Below are positions 1 through 10,330 of a DNA stretch of 64,000 nucleotides, one piece after another (position 1 is the first letter of the stretch; the number at the start of each line of letters is the position of its first letter). The notes under the pieces are model-generated. The model searched no databases. It saw nothing but the letters and a program-made list of their open reading frames with translations, and was not told the origin of the DNA. Position numbers and translations under genes: made by a program. The stretch comes from Camellia lanceoleosa (lineage: Eukaryota > Streptophyta > Magnoliopsida > Ericales > Theaceae), in the NCBI GenBank assembly GCA_025200525.1, contig CM045770.1, positions 89,180,084-89,244,083 of the forward strand. The letters run 5' to 3'.

Positions 1-2
1 GG

Positions 3-368
3 ATTCTTAGTGAGATACGCGATGAACCCTTTGTTCAGCGGCCAGCCAAGTTGGGAGAAGCACAAAGAGGTTATGATGAGAGCTACCGTTGCACCTTCCA
101 TGATGAAAAGGGGTACCGAACTAAAAATTGTACACCATTGAGGCAATATCTGGAGGAGTTAGTAGCCGCTAGTCACCTGGACCAGTATATAAAAGGGGGA
201 ACGCAGCCAGCCCCCCAGGACCCCAACAGGCCAAGCGGGATGTCGGTCGATAGTCTATCCCAAGGCATAATCAACATTATACATGGGATTGTCGAACCTG
301 AGCGGGTATGTGAGCTTAGAGGGATACTAAAAAAGGCTGAGCACTTGAGGGAGGTGCTAAGTGTATAA
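3..368 (+). pseudogene. gag C-terminal fragment (Tat type)
   Basis: The frame is open from base 3, so the true start is upstream. The segment resembles the C-terminal gag region of Tat elements: a C-x-F-H-D-E-K-G-Y...C-x-x-L-R-x-Y-L-E-E-L stretch at 90-170, related to the degenerate zinc knuckle followed by the conserved L-x-x-Y-L-E-E-L helix. It ends with a stop at 366-368. Gag packages element RNA into virus-like particles in this family; this partial copy cannot do so. The match is to family pattern only, no alignment was run. Confidence 0.7.
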
Positions 369-464
369 CCCACCGTCAAGAGGGAAAAAACAGAGGTAAC
401 AAATGTCATCTCTTTTTCTGACAGAGACCTAACAAGGCTACATTGTCCTCACAATGATACACTA

Positions 465-1196
465 GTGGTCACTTTGCGTGTTAAGAATTTCGACATCAAA
501 CGGATTCTGATTGACCAAGGAAGCTCATGTGAGATAATGTATTACGAGTCCTTCAAGCAACTAAAACTGGAGGACAAAGACTTGGCGCCCGCGACATCTC
601 CTCTAGTCGGTTTCAACTCGATGTCAGAATGGCCAGTGGGCAAGATAATCCTGCCAGTGAAGGCAGGAACAATGATGAAACAGGTGGAGTTTTGGATATT
701 GAAGGTCCCTTCCACTTACAACATAATCTTGGGAAGAGCTTGGTTGCATGCCATACGATCGATGGCATCAACCTACCATCAGGCATTACAGTTCCCCAAC
801 GAAACCGGAGTGATTGAAGAAGTCTTAGGAGACCAAATCAAATCGAAACAGTGTTTTGTCACGATAAACGGTAGCCGTGCTGTAAAAGGGTTTGTACAGA
901 TGTTGGAAGAGCCAGAAAGTAACGAACTCTTTGCAGATGTCGGCAAAGCAGCAGAACAGAAGGCAGTGGAAGACTTGGTTGAGGTAAGGATAGATGAAAA
1001 GAACCTAGAAAAATTCTTTTTGCTCGGCTCGTCTTTATCCAGCACTAAGAGAGTACAGGTCATGGAATTTTTAACCTCTAACATCGAAGTGTTTGCCGGG
1101 ACGCCATACGACATGCCTGGCATTGATCCTAATTTCATCTGCCATCAACTTAATGTCGATCCAACTGCCAGACCAATTATACAACGCATACATTGA
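465..1196 (+). pseudogene. retrotransposon aspartic protease and start of RT
   Basis: The 243-residue open stretch carries the aspartic-protease signature L-I-D-Q-G-S-S-C-E-I-M (about residues 16-26; Tat elements usually show L-V-D-x-G-S-S) and, later, the partner motif I-I-L-G-R-A-W-L near residues 87-94. The C-terminal third reads into the RT entry region (D-M-P-G-I-D-P motif about residue 217). A stop at 1194-1196 interrupts the polyprotein just before the RT fingers. In live elements the protease cleaves the Gag-Pol polyprotein. Here it is a remnant in frame with no intact downstream pol. Confidence 0.75.
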
Positions 1197-2440
1197 TCGG
1201 CACTCCACTACATGGAGATAGTGGCGGAGGAAGTGGAAAACTTGCTGGAGGCAAGAGCCATCAGAGAAGTACCCTATCCTAGGTGGATCTCCAACACTGT
1301 AGTAGTACCAAAGAAGAATGGAAAATGACCCGTTTGTGTGGACTACAAAACAGTCAACAAGACATGCCCAAAAGACAGTTTCCCTCTACCACGGATAGAC
1401 CAACTGGTAGACCTAACAGCAGGACATAACCGACTTAGCTTCCTTGATGCGTATCAGGGTTACCATCAGATCACTATGTATGAACCAGACTAGGAGTTCA
1501 CACCATTTACAACACCTAGAGGACTGTATTATTAATAGGTCATGCCCTTTGGCCTGAAAAACACAAGGGCTACATTTCAACGGATGGTCACCAAAATGTT
1601 TGAACCATTGTTATGCAGAACAATGGAGGCTTACATAGATGACATGGTGGTCAAAAAGATGAGAAGGACCATCTTAGGGACCTAGATGAAATGCTTTAAA
1701 TTTTGAAGTCTCACAATTTGCGTCTAAACGCATCTAAGTGCGCATTCGGCGTAGGATCAGGCAAATTCCTAAGCTTTCTAGTGACCAACCAGGGTATAAA
1801 AGCTGATCCCTCTCAGATCAAAGCCATCTAAGATCTTGAGAGGCCCAACACAGTCAAAGAGGTACAGCATCTCATTGGCCTAGCAGCCGCGCTCAACCGG
1901 TTCATAAGTCAGTCGTCAGACAGATGTCGACCATTCTTCCAAGCACTGAAGGCTAAATTTGAGTGGGATGAGGAGTGTGACCGCGCCCTAGAAAGCTTGA
2001 AAAACTACATGACCTCTCCTCCATTGTTAGTAACTCCGGTACCAGGACAAGAGCTCTTTTTGTACTTAGTAGTTTCACAGCATGCAGTCAGCGCAGTGTT
2101 GGTTAGAGCGGAAGGAATCTAACACCTGCCTATCATTTATGTTAGCAAGACCTTGCTGGGCGCTGAAACAAGGTACCTACCATTGGAAAAGCTGGCCTTA
2201 GCTTTGATGATGGCCTCAAGAAAGTTGTTACACTATTTTCATGCCCACACTGTGGTCGTCTTAATGGCTTTTTCCTTAAAGGCCTTGTTTGAAAAGGTGG
2301 ATTTTTCTGGACGAATCTTGAAATAGGTTGTGGAGTTGGGGCAGTTTGATATCAAGTTTCAACCCAGAATTGTAATAAAAGCCCAAGCTTTAGCAGACTT
2401 TGTGGCTGAGTTCACACCAGGAAGTCATCATGTCTGCCCA
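1197..2440 (+). pseudogene. reverse transcriptase and RNase H core (Tat), multiply stopped
   Basis: Translated in shifting frames, the stretch gives the RT palm motif Y-I-D-D-M-V-V-K at about 1633-1656, the Ty3-type segment [12 protein letters not shown] near 1717-1750, and the RNase H linker and core (L-L-V-T-P-V-P-G; Y-V-S-K-T-L-L-G-A-E near 2140). Several in-frame stops (for example near 1328, 1491, 1830, 2120 and 2325) break it. The order RT then RNase H is as in all Ty3/gypsy elements. The catalytic YIDD is preserved although the frame is lost, so decay is by scattered nonsense changes, not large deletion. Confidence 0.8.
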
Positions 2441-2699
2441 ATCGATTTGACCGACGCAACCGAAATGAGGGGGGAAAGTGCATGAGGCTGCGTGGCATAT
2501 CTGAGGATGCCCAACTACATGGCAAGCTATACAGGTTTGAGGACCGGAAGGAAGGAACGGACCATGCTATTCCTAGCAAGGACTCTTCAAGCAGTAAAGA
2601 CTTGAGGAAGTCAGATAGTGAAGATCAAACCCCAACAGCAGACATTGACTTGGAAGAAAATATCAGCAACACCCATGATTCCAAGACATCATTCGATCC

Positions 2700-3160
2700 C
2701 TCTACTTGCTGGAAGTTACTCGTCGGAGAGATGTGGAAACTCTTCGTGCATGGAGCATCTAACAGGCATGGTGCAGGACTTGGCATAGTCCTCATCTCAC
2801 CAGATGGCCTAACAATTGAATAGGTAGTCAACCTTGGCTTCCCAGCATCCAACAATGAAACGGAGTATGAAGCACTGTTAGCAGGCTTAAAATCAGCACT
2901 CTAAATAAAGGCCACCGAGCTAATGGTGTACAGTGACTCCCAGCTGGTAGTCAACCAGATTTCAGGCGACTACGAGGCAAAAGATGATAAGATGGCTAAG
3001 TACCAAGAGTTAGTCAGAAAGGAGATCATGAAATTCGAAGTAGTCTGGATAGAGCAAATCGGCCGAGAGGAAAACAGTAGAGCAGACGAGCTGGCCGATT
3101 TTTGCTTCAATGGCAAATACATCTATCCCACACCCATTACTGATCGACTTCCTACCTAAA
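2700..3160 (+). pseudogene. second (archaeal-type) RNase H of Tat element
   Basis: The frame reads [25 protein letters not shown], then N-N-E-T-E-Y-E-A-L-L-A-G-L, Y-S-D-S-Q-L-V-V-N-Q-I-S-G and a final R-A-D-E-L-A-D. This is the extra RNase H that marks the Tat clade's dual RNase H. The first catalytic Asp is replaced by His (V-H-G-A-S-N instead of V-D-G-A-S-N), while the E-Y-E-A, S-D-S and A-D-E-L-A motifs remain. Stops occur at 2821 and 2902. It sits between RT and integrase as expected. Confidence 0.8.
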
Positions 3161-3310
3161 CCAAGTATTATAGAACCCAAAGCAGCCGAGACATATTGTG
3201 CCGAACTAGGCCCATCCTGGATGGATCTCATCATAGTATTTTTAAAAAGATGGCATATTTCCTGAAGAAAAGAAAGAAGCAAGCAAAATTAGAGCAAAAT
3301 CACAGCGATT

Positions 3311-4480
3311 TTGGCTCTCTCCATCACTAGCATTGTACAAAAAATCCTTCACAGGACCTTATTTGAAATATGTCCATCCCAGCAAGGTCGAGGCATTTTT
3401 ATTCGAGATACACGAAGGCGTCTATGGAAGCTACCAAGGAGGAAGATCATTGGCTTACAGAGCAATTTCACAAGGATATTGGTGGCTATATATGCAAGCA
3501 GATTTAGAGAAATATGTCAAGAAGTGCGAGAAATGTCAGAAGTTTGCACACCAAATACATCAACCAGCCAGAGAGCTTTTACCGTTGACCAGTCCGTAGC
3601 CCTTCGCAATATGGGGCCTGGACATAGTGGGACCACTTCCAACTGCACCCGGCAACAGAAAGTTCTTTCTCACAGCAACAGATTACTTCACAAAGTAGGT
3701 GGAGGCAGAAGCATTCGCGTCTATAAAAAAGAAAGTCGTTAAGAAGTTCGTCTGGCAGAACATCATCACTCGATTCGGCATACCCAAGGCTCTAATATCC
3801 AACAATGGCACTCAGTTCGATGGCAAAATCTTCAGGGGCTTTTGCGAAGAGTACAAGATAGAATTCTACAACTTTACACCAGCATACCCTCAAGCGAATG
3901 GCTAGGTGAAAGCTTCTAACAAAGTTGTCTTAGACGGTTTGAAGAAGAGGTTGGAGAGAGCAAAAGGCAAGTGGGCTGAGGAAATTCCTCATGTTTTATG
4001 GACTTACCGTACCACACCTCGGCGGTCAACTGGAGAAACGCCTTTTCCTTGGCCTACGGCATGGAGGCAGTAATCCCACTGGAAGTAGGCCTCCCAATTA
4101 TTAGAATTGAAAATTTTGACCCAAACTTGAATGAAGAAGCTATAACCTTGGAACTCGACCTTGCAAAAGAGAGAAGGGAAAAAACACTAGTTCACATTGC
4201 CTCATACCAATAAGAGTTATCCAGAAAATATAACAAAACAGTGCATCTGAGGCAATTCAAGATTGGAGATTGGGTACTGCGCAAAGTAATGGGCAACACT
4301 TTGGTACCTAGAGATAGCAAGTTAGGACCTAACTGGGAAGGACTATACAAGGTGGTCGGTTTAGCGGGAAAAGGGGCATCCACTTGGAAGATGGAGACAG
4401 CAAAGTTATTCCCAGACCATGGAATACTACCAATCTCAAACTATTTTATTTTTAGTTTTTTCCTAAAATACTTGTAATTT
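3311..4480 (+). pseudogene. retroviral-type integrase (Tat), catalytic residues lost
   Basis: The region begins with an H-x-G-V-Y-G-S-Y-Q-G-G-R zinc-binding segment and C-E-K-C-Q-K-F at about 3525-3545 (HHCC domain). The core starts with W-G-L-D-I-V-G-P near 3610-3635. The second catalytic Asp is replaced: I-S-N-N-G-T-Q-F instead of I-S-D-N-G (about 3796-3819). The catalytic Glu position after Y-P-Q-A-N-G is Lys following a stop. The C-terminal part ([27 protein letters not shown]) is recognisable to about 4440. Stops at 3597, 3696, 3903 and 4211 also break it. Confidence 0.8.
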
Positions 4481-4556
4481 TTCTTTTTTCAAATAAAGCA
4501 AGTAGTTTTTCTAGCATAATTCTTTCTACTGTAAAAGTTATTCTTAGTCATTACCA

Positions 4557-5225
4557 ACTAGGAGCAATCAAGAAGGTTGGCAGGTTTGACCAACATTTAG
4601 TTCTCTTCTTCAGCCGAGATAAGTATCTAAATTTGAAGAAGGTTGGAGATTAACCAACATTCTTTCTCTTCGGTAGATAAAGATCTAGACTGAAGAAGGT
4701 TGGCAGGTTTGACCAATATTTAGTTTTCTTCTTCAGCTGAGATAAGGATCAAGGCCAAAGAAGGTTGGCAGGTTTGACCAACATTTTGTACTCTTTAGCC
4801 GAGATAAGGATCTAGGCCGAAGAAAGTTGACAGGTTTGACCAATATTTAGCTCTCTTCAACCGAGATAAGGATCTAGGCTGAAGAAGGTTGGCAGGTTTG
4901 ACCAACATTTAACTCTCTTCAGCCGAGATAAGAATCTAGGCTGAAGAAGGTTGACAGGTTTGACCAATACTTTTTCTTTCTTCAGCCGAGATGAGGATCT
5001 AGACTGAAGGAAGTTTGGCAGGTTTGACCAAAACATCTTTTAATCTTCAGCCAAGATAAGGATCTAGGCTGAAGAAGGTTGGCAGGTTTGATCAACACTT
5101 TTTCTTTCTTCAGCCGAGATATGGATATAGGCAGAAGGAAGTTTGGAATGTTTGAACAAAACAACTTTTGATCTTCAACCGAGATAAGGATCTAGGCTGA
5201 AGAAGGTTGGCTAGCTTAAATCTAA
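4557..5225 (+). repeat. tandem array, ~63-bp unit, about 11 copies, inside the Tat element
   Basis: The array lies between integrase and the antisense ORF. Each unit contains AAGAAGGTTGGCAGGTTTG, ACCAACATTT and CAGCCGAGATAAGGATCTAG with small changes. Successive copies of the GGTTGGCAGGTTTG core fall near 4575, 4637, 4700, 4764, 4828, 4890, 4952, 5015, 5080, 5144 and 5205. Tat-clade elements are known to carry such arrays in the 3' untranslated region, and they can seed satellite DNA. The units are too similar to each other and too poor in coding signal to be a protein repeat. Confidence 0.9.
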
Positions 5226-5456
5226 AGTTATTGTCTGATCGAGATAAGTCATCTCGGCCAACACAAAGGTGGCTAGGATGAGGATAGGCTGAGCTAAGTT
5301 AGGCCAGTCAAATTTGTAAAAAGTTGGTGCAATTAATATGTACACTACAAACCGAACAAAGAGACAGAGAAAATGAGAAGTTTGATTTCATTCATTTGAA
5401 ATGAAGTACAAGAGAGGCATGTAGCCCGGTTACAATTTCTTAAAGAGAAAGGGAAA

Positions 5457-6180
5457 TCAAGCGAACAAGTCATCTAGGTCGGCATCCAAGTCGACCTGGA
5501 CTTCGCCCAAGGGTAGCTCGACAATAGCATTAGCCCCCTGGTTTGGCTCGGTCACAGGCGCCTCATTACCTGCCCTGCGCAGAGGTGGGCTGGAGTCCAC
5601 CGGAGTCGGAAAGGCACACTGGTGGCCGAGCTGAGTGTTAGAAGCATTTTGTGGAGTAGGGACCTCATCCTCCTCCCCCTTCTGAAAGAAGTTTTGTTGG
5701 ACTAAGTTAGCGTAGGTCGCCATGTATCCTGGTATGAAGTGGGGAAGGCGATTTAGAAAGACTTCAGAGTCATGTCCGTAACTGAGCTTTTTAGCAGCGG
5801 CCTTCCAACCGTACTTAAAGAATATATCTTTGGTGGGTTCGCACTGCTGGACATTAGTCTTCTCCCCAGCCTTAAAGCCTCGGTCCTCTGTGTCCTGCAT
5901 TTTTTTCTTCAAGTCCTCCAGTTCGACATTCTTCTTCTTCTCCAGCTTGGCCAGCTCTCGCAGATAGCGGTCTTTTCTTTCAGCTAAAGCCTTCTGCTTG
6001 TCATCCTCTGCCGTACTGACCAGTCCGGCCAGCCTTGCATTTTCTGCTTCTAGTTCGGCCAGCTTGGACTGAACATCTTTTAGCTCGGTTGCCTTGGATT
6101 CTGCTTCGGCAACGACAAACTGTGCCATCTTTCGTAGCTCAAGCACTCGTTTATGAGCCACTTGGCTTTTTTGCAGGGCC
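5457..6180 (-). pseudogene. antisense ORF of Tat element, coiled-coil and C-terminal part
   Basis: The minus-strand frame is open for at least 234 residues and extends a little upstream of the first Met (reading A-L-Q-K-S-Q-V before it). Residues 1-105 form a charged heptad-like coiled coil rich in E, K, A and L. This is followed by the segment F-K-Y-G-W-K-A-A-A-K-K-L and P-H-F-I-P-G-Y-M-A-T-Y, a C-terminal pattern I recognise from antisense ORFs annotated as putative gypsy-type transposon proteins in plants. It lies opposite to pol, between the tandem array and the 3' LTR, as in Grande/Retand elements. Function in the family is unknown. Whether this exon is still spliced to the upstream ones is not visible. 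Confidence 0.7.
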
Positions 6181-6301
6181 TGCCTAATTCAGAACGGTTA
6201 GAGGATAACAAATGTCGTTTGCTCAAGTTATAGGGATTTATGGACTTACCAGTATCATTGAATTAGATGTTGAGCGAATGGCCTTTAGCTTGGTCAAACC
6301 C

Positions 6302-7548
6302 TCATGCCGCTCCATATCGGAAGGCAAGCAAGCAGACACTCTTTGCTAAGTTAAAGACCAACAAGTGATCCTTCTCGGCACTTACGGAATCAACGGCGAT
6401 AATGGTGCGACCCCTGAATGTGGCAGATAGTGCCCACATCGGCAGTGTGGGAGGATTTGAAGGGCTAGGTCGGTTCCGACCTTGCGATTGTGTTGCTTCC
6501 TGAAGCTCGGTCTCAGATGGCTCATCCTCATCCCTCAGGTGTTGTGTACATGGCCGCTTGTTCGGCCGGGATGATGAAGCTCGGGTGGTAGAGAGGGCCA
6601 CCACAGCCTCATGTAGACCGGCCTGAGGTGCCTCGGTTTGAACCTCGACAGTAGAAGTTATGGTTTGTTCGGTGATCACGGCATGAATAGCACGGCGCTT
6701 GGCCATTTCTTGTTCTTCAGTGAGGGGAAGAAGGTTGATTTGGGGCAAGTGTGGGTCCGGTTCTGGTGATGGTTCGAGGAGAAAATCAGTCACCCTGGTC
6801 TTCCTCCTTCTACTATATCGGTAGGTCGGTTCGAAGTTAATCAGCTCGGCCTAACCACAATGATGGCATTAGAGCGCGGCACGAAGGGCGTCTTGGTTAG
6901 CGTATGGGTACTGTGATTTAAGTTGGTTTAAGTTTGCACAAAAGAAAGACAGAATGCTTGTGTCAGCAGGGTGTAAAATTATAACTTGGAATAGCAAAAC
7001 AAAAATAGAAAATTAAACCGAGGTATTCTTACCAGCAGTCCCTTTATTCCAATTTAGATTATAGCCCGATATCTGGGCATCTTGGTCTTCAAAATTGCTC
7101 GAAATCCAGAAAAAATTGTCGTCGTTTAAATCTTTGTCCGATGCATTTTTTATGATTTCTCTTTGCCTCTTCGTACCCTTAAGGAGTACACCCAACCATC
7201 ATCATTTTGGCTGAACGAGTATTGGTGAAAAAGCTCGGCCAATCCGAGGTTAAGGTCGAGCCGGTGGTTTAGTTCGGCTATGCCATTTTTTATTCTATAA
7301 GTATTGGTGCTGAGTTGGGTTAGGCATAATCTTGTCTGCCTAAGGAACTCGCATGTGAGTGGTTATACAGGGAATCGAAGACCGGCCTCTACAATTGATA
7401 TTACGGTGAAATGAACGAAGCCCCGTTCTTCCCAGGATGTGGTATCTAGTTCAGCTAAAGAAAGATGGACGTCGTCAGGGATATTGTAGTCCTTACGAAA
7501 TTTGGCAATGGCCCCAAGTGAGTTTATCAGGAACCGGTATTTACCCAT
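6302..7548 (-). pseudogene. antisense ORF of Tat element, N-terminal exons
   Basis: Three open minus-strand blocks follow each other: 7363-7548 (61 aa, with F-R-K-D-Y-N-I-P-D-D-V and the hydrophobic W-E-E-R-G-F-V-H-F-T), 7013-7195 (with F-F-W-I-S-S-N-F-E) and 6302-6793 (163 aa, low complexity, rich in S, T, P and E). The first block is typical of the N-terminus of the plant gypsy-type antisense protein family. The order of blocks on the minus strand fits exons of one antisense gene joined to 5457-6180. Exact splice sites were not resolved, and internal stops suggest decay. Confidence 0.6.
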
Positions 7549-8851
7549 TTAACTTAAATTTTTTGTACAAATTAGCACGGTAGCCTAGCTCGGTGTTGTG
7601 ATGACGTTGAATGGCTCGGTTAAGCAATGGCACCGAGGGGGTAAAGTGCAAATGTGTGCCTGGCCAACCTAGTCAAGTTTGCAAAGTGGAGATAAAAAGT
7701 GTTATGCCCAGATCACTGGACCGAGCTAAGCAAGAAGGCAAAATAAACATAACCGTAGATCGGCTAAATAGGTTGCAACCCGTTCTTAGTTCAGTTGTAA
7801 CACAAGGTGGGCTCAAGGTTTTAGCTCGGTTATTGGGTGAGGTTTGCTAGTTCGGTCGAGTGCACACTTATCACAAACAAGTTCCTAACTCGGTCGTGGT
7901 ATTATTTTGGATCAAAGGCTCGCATTCCAAATTGATTGAAAATCCAGCTAAAGTATGTTTGAGGTTTGGGCATGTGGTTTTTGGGGATTTGGTGGTCCTT
8001 ACCCGTTTATATGAAACTACAGGAATGCGTTTTGAAAAACATATGGATATATATATATATATCTATACTATATATACTCACGGAACAAACAAGAAAGAAA
8101 GGGGTTGAACCACTTACAGATTTAAAATGAAAGAACGGAGACCAAACTGGTAAGGATGCCAGCTAGAACACGAGCTTTGCAGGTGCTATGGTCGTGAATA
8201 TGAAGACTCAGGAGGCAAGGGAGAGAAGATGAACAGTAGGAGTGTTTGATTCAAAAGTTGGGTTTTTGTATAAGCACAAGAATGGGCGGGATTGTTCAAC
8301 TTTTCGTGGTACAAAGACGGCTGTGGTAGGTGTACTTGACCAGTGGGAGCAAGCCATGTGTCCAGGAGAATAGATAACAATTCAGACGTACTTGAGAGGT
8401 GGAACAACGTGCAGTGGAATTGACAAGACGTTTTTGGACTGGGCAAATCGGTAGCCCGGTAACAAATGAGCTCGGTTGGAGGCTTGGACATTTAGCTTGG
8501 CTGGTAACGAGTAATGCCAAATCATGTGTTGCAGATGGAATTAAGGAGCAATTGAGAGGGTGATTTATGTGAACTAGGGCCGAGCTAGGTCTAGATATTG
8601 GAATAGACCGAGCTATGGGCCGAGGTGAATGGGCTACGTAGTTCGGACCTTGGCCCCGTTAGTCCGGTTAAAGATGGTTGTTATTAGTTTGGTCTGAGTG
8701 TTTCTGAACCAAGGTATAGGTGGACGGGGGGCCGAGGTAGGTATTGCCCATGAAAGCACCGAGCTGAGTGTGTCAGAAAGACTAGTGTTAGCTCGGTTGT
8801 GCTGTTATTCGACCGTTGTAAAACCATCACACTTGGTTAAGCAATGGGAAG
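7549..8851 (+). other. 3' non-coding region and probable 3' LTR start of the Tat element
   Basis: No credible coding frame. The stretch is dotted with the words CTCGGT, CCGAGCT and TAGTTCGG, also present in the tandem array and the antisense region, so it belongs to the same element. It must hold the promoter side of the antisense gene, the polypurine tract and the beginning of the 3' LTR, but the LTR boundary is not visible because the 5' LTR is outside the window. A short (TA)n tract lies at about 8046-8075. Confidence 0.5.
8847..8851. repeat. target-site duplication GGAAG, left
   Basis: GGAAG directly precedes the TG of the 5' LTR and matches the five bases after the CA of the 3' LTR at 14056-14060. 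Five bases is the usual duplication for Ty3/gypsy integrases. Confidence 0.93.
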
Positions 8852-9893
8852 TGTAATGACCCGGACCTGTATGACGTTATTGCCGGTAACTAATTATGTG
8901 ATTAATTGAATTAATTGGGAATTATCTGTTTGATTGGGACAAATATCTGTTGAAATGACAACTTCGGGACTGAAATCGATGACCTTAACGGGATCAGAAA
9001 ATGAAATTGAAAATACCTGTATGATACCGGGAATATTTAGAACCATTCGAACTGATAAATTGAGGACTGAATTCGGTCTGGTGAGTAAAGCCTTGTTTGG
9101 CTTAGGAATTTGGCTTAATTGTTATAATGGATATATATGCTTATAAGATGAGTTTTGTTGACTCATTGACTCTAAAACCAAAGGGAAAGTGAGAGAGAGA
9201 AGTGAGAATTGAGAGAGAGTTCGAGAGAAGAGAAAGGAAGGAAAGAAGGAAGTTGAGCTTGAATCTTCTTCAATTAAGGGTTTAAGGTAAGGTCTTCTCT
9301 CTAAATACTTAAAGGAATGGATCATCTATGAATTATGGTAAATGAATGGAAAGAATGAAGAGGAAGTTATGAATATTGAGAAGTATTGTGTTGTGTATTT
9401 GATCTATGGAGCATCCATGAGTATCTTTAGCATATATCATGAAATTCATGTTTTAATCATAGTTTTCTTACATGTTCTTGGTTTAATCTCTTATTTGATC
9501 CATATGAGTTGTTTTAGAGGTTTTTGAACCTTGTTTTCATGAAAAGGGGAGCTGATTTTGGGAAAATGGAGGCCACGGTTTGACAGAAAATGTCCTGAGT
9601 TTTCTACCCAGTTTTTCACAGTCCGCTCGAGCGTAGGTAGGGGCGCTCGAGCGGAGATTTCGCATTCCCAGTACTTTTCTCGCATTACCTTTGTCGCTCG
9701 GCGTGGGTTTTCCGGCGTGAGACTGCTTCCGAAAATGTTGATAGTGTATTAATGCATGATTTTGGCACGCTAAAGGCATTTTGAGCATACTAAAGTTATA
9801 ATTAGGACTTGCTAATGAAGCTTTGAGCATATGTGCACTTGTAGTGATGAAGTTTTAAGTTAAGGGATTACGTGGTACTGTTGCTATTTGCAG

Positions 9894-9934
9894 GTCAATA
9901 CGTGAAGACCGCATTTAACGGCCTGAAAAACCCG
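9894..9934 (+). other. putative short leader exon inside the 5' LTR
   Basis: Forty-one bases are bracketed by TATTTGCAG (acceptor) and GTAAGTAAC (donor). The same bracket exists in the 3' LTR (12775-12816) and, with diverged exon sequence, in the solo LTR at 38687-38744. An upstream donor AAG-GTAAGG at 9287 and a downstream acceptor TATTATAG at 10808 would complete two introns. Splicing is predicted from sequence only. Confidence 0.4.
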
Positions 9935-10076
9935 GTAAGTAACATTTACGTAAATGCTAGATTATTATGAAGGTAGGTTTTAATATGATATGGTTTACGA
10001 AATGATATTCGTAAGGATATGTTGTTACTGAACTATGTTTAAAAAGAAAAAGATTACATTATGATATAGATAGAAG

Positions 10077-10330
10077 AGTCATGGGGCGAGAACATGCGGG
10101 CCCATGCCAAGAGTCATGGGGGCGGCATGGAAGGACAAGCCCATGGCAGTTTAAAGAGTCCCAAGTCATGGGGGCGAGAACATGCAGCCCATGCCAAGAG
10201 TCATGGGGGCGGCATGGAAGGACAAGCCCATGGCTAATAGATAGTTAGGTCATGGGAGCGACATGAACATGCAGGCCATGAAGCGAAACATGGTAGAGCA
10301 TGAAGATGAAGGCCCATGACCAGATTACGA
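10077..10330 (+). repeat. CATG-dense tandem repeat in LTR
   Basis: Two units of roughly 70-90 bp, each with GAGTCATGGGGGCGAGAACA and GGCATGGAAGGACAAGCCCA, then a degenerate third. CATG recurs every 10-20 bases. The counterpart in the 3' LTR is at about 12957-13210. In the related solo LTR the same position carries an ATGGGTCATCAGG array (38915-39025). Confidence 0.75.

Larger units (their letters stand above)
1..8851 (+). mobile_element. Tat-lineage Ty3/gypsy retrotransposon, decayed, 5' end outside window
   Basis: Gag end, protease, RT-RNase H, a second RNase H, integrase, a tandem-repeat array and an antisense ORF follow one another in the order typical of the plant Tat clade (Ogre/Retand/Grande type). 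Tat elements are known for a second, archaeal-type RNase H and for extra ORFs between pol and the 3' LTR, sometimes antisense; both are present. All reading frames carry stops or frameshifts, so the copy is inactive. The 5' LTR and most of gag lie upstream of the window. The 3' end is interrupted at 8852 by a younger LTR element and resumes at 14056. I could not place the polypurine tract or the start of the 3' LTR; AAGAAAGAAAGGGG at about 8091-8104 is one candidate. Confidence 0.85.

Noticed and set aside
1..4480. Possible endogenous pararetrovirus because of RT and RNase H
   Set aside because: Integrase follows RNase H, and gag, dual RNase H and the antisense ORF fit Tat Ty3/gypsy; no movement-protein region is seen.
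4557..5225. Regularly spaced repeats that could suggest a CRISPR array
   Set aside because: No unique spacers of constant length; the whole 63-bp unit repeats, inside a plant retrotransposon.
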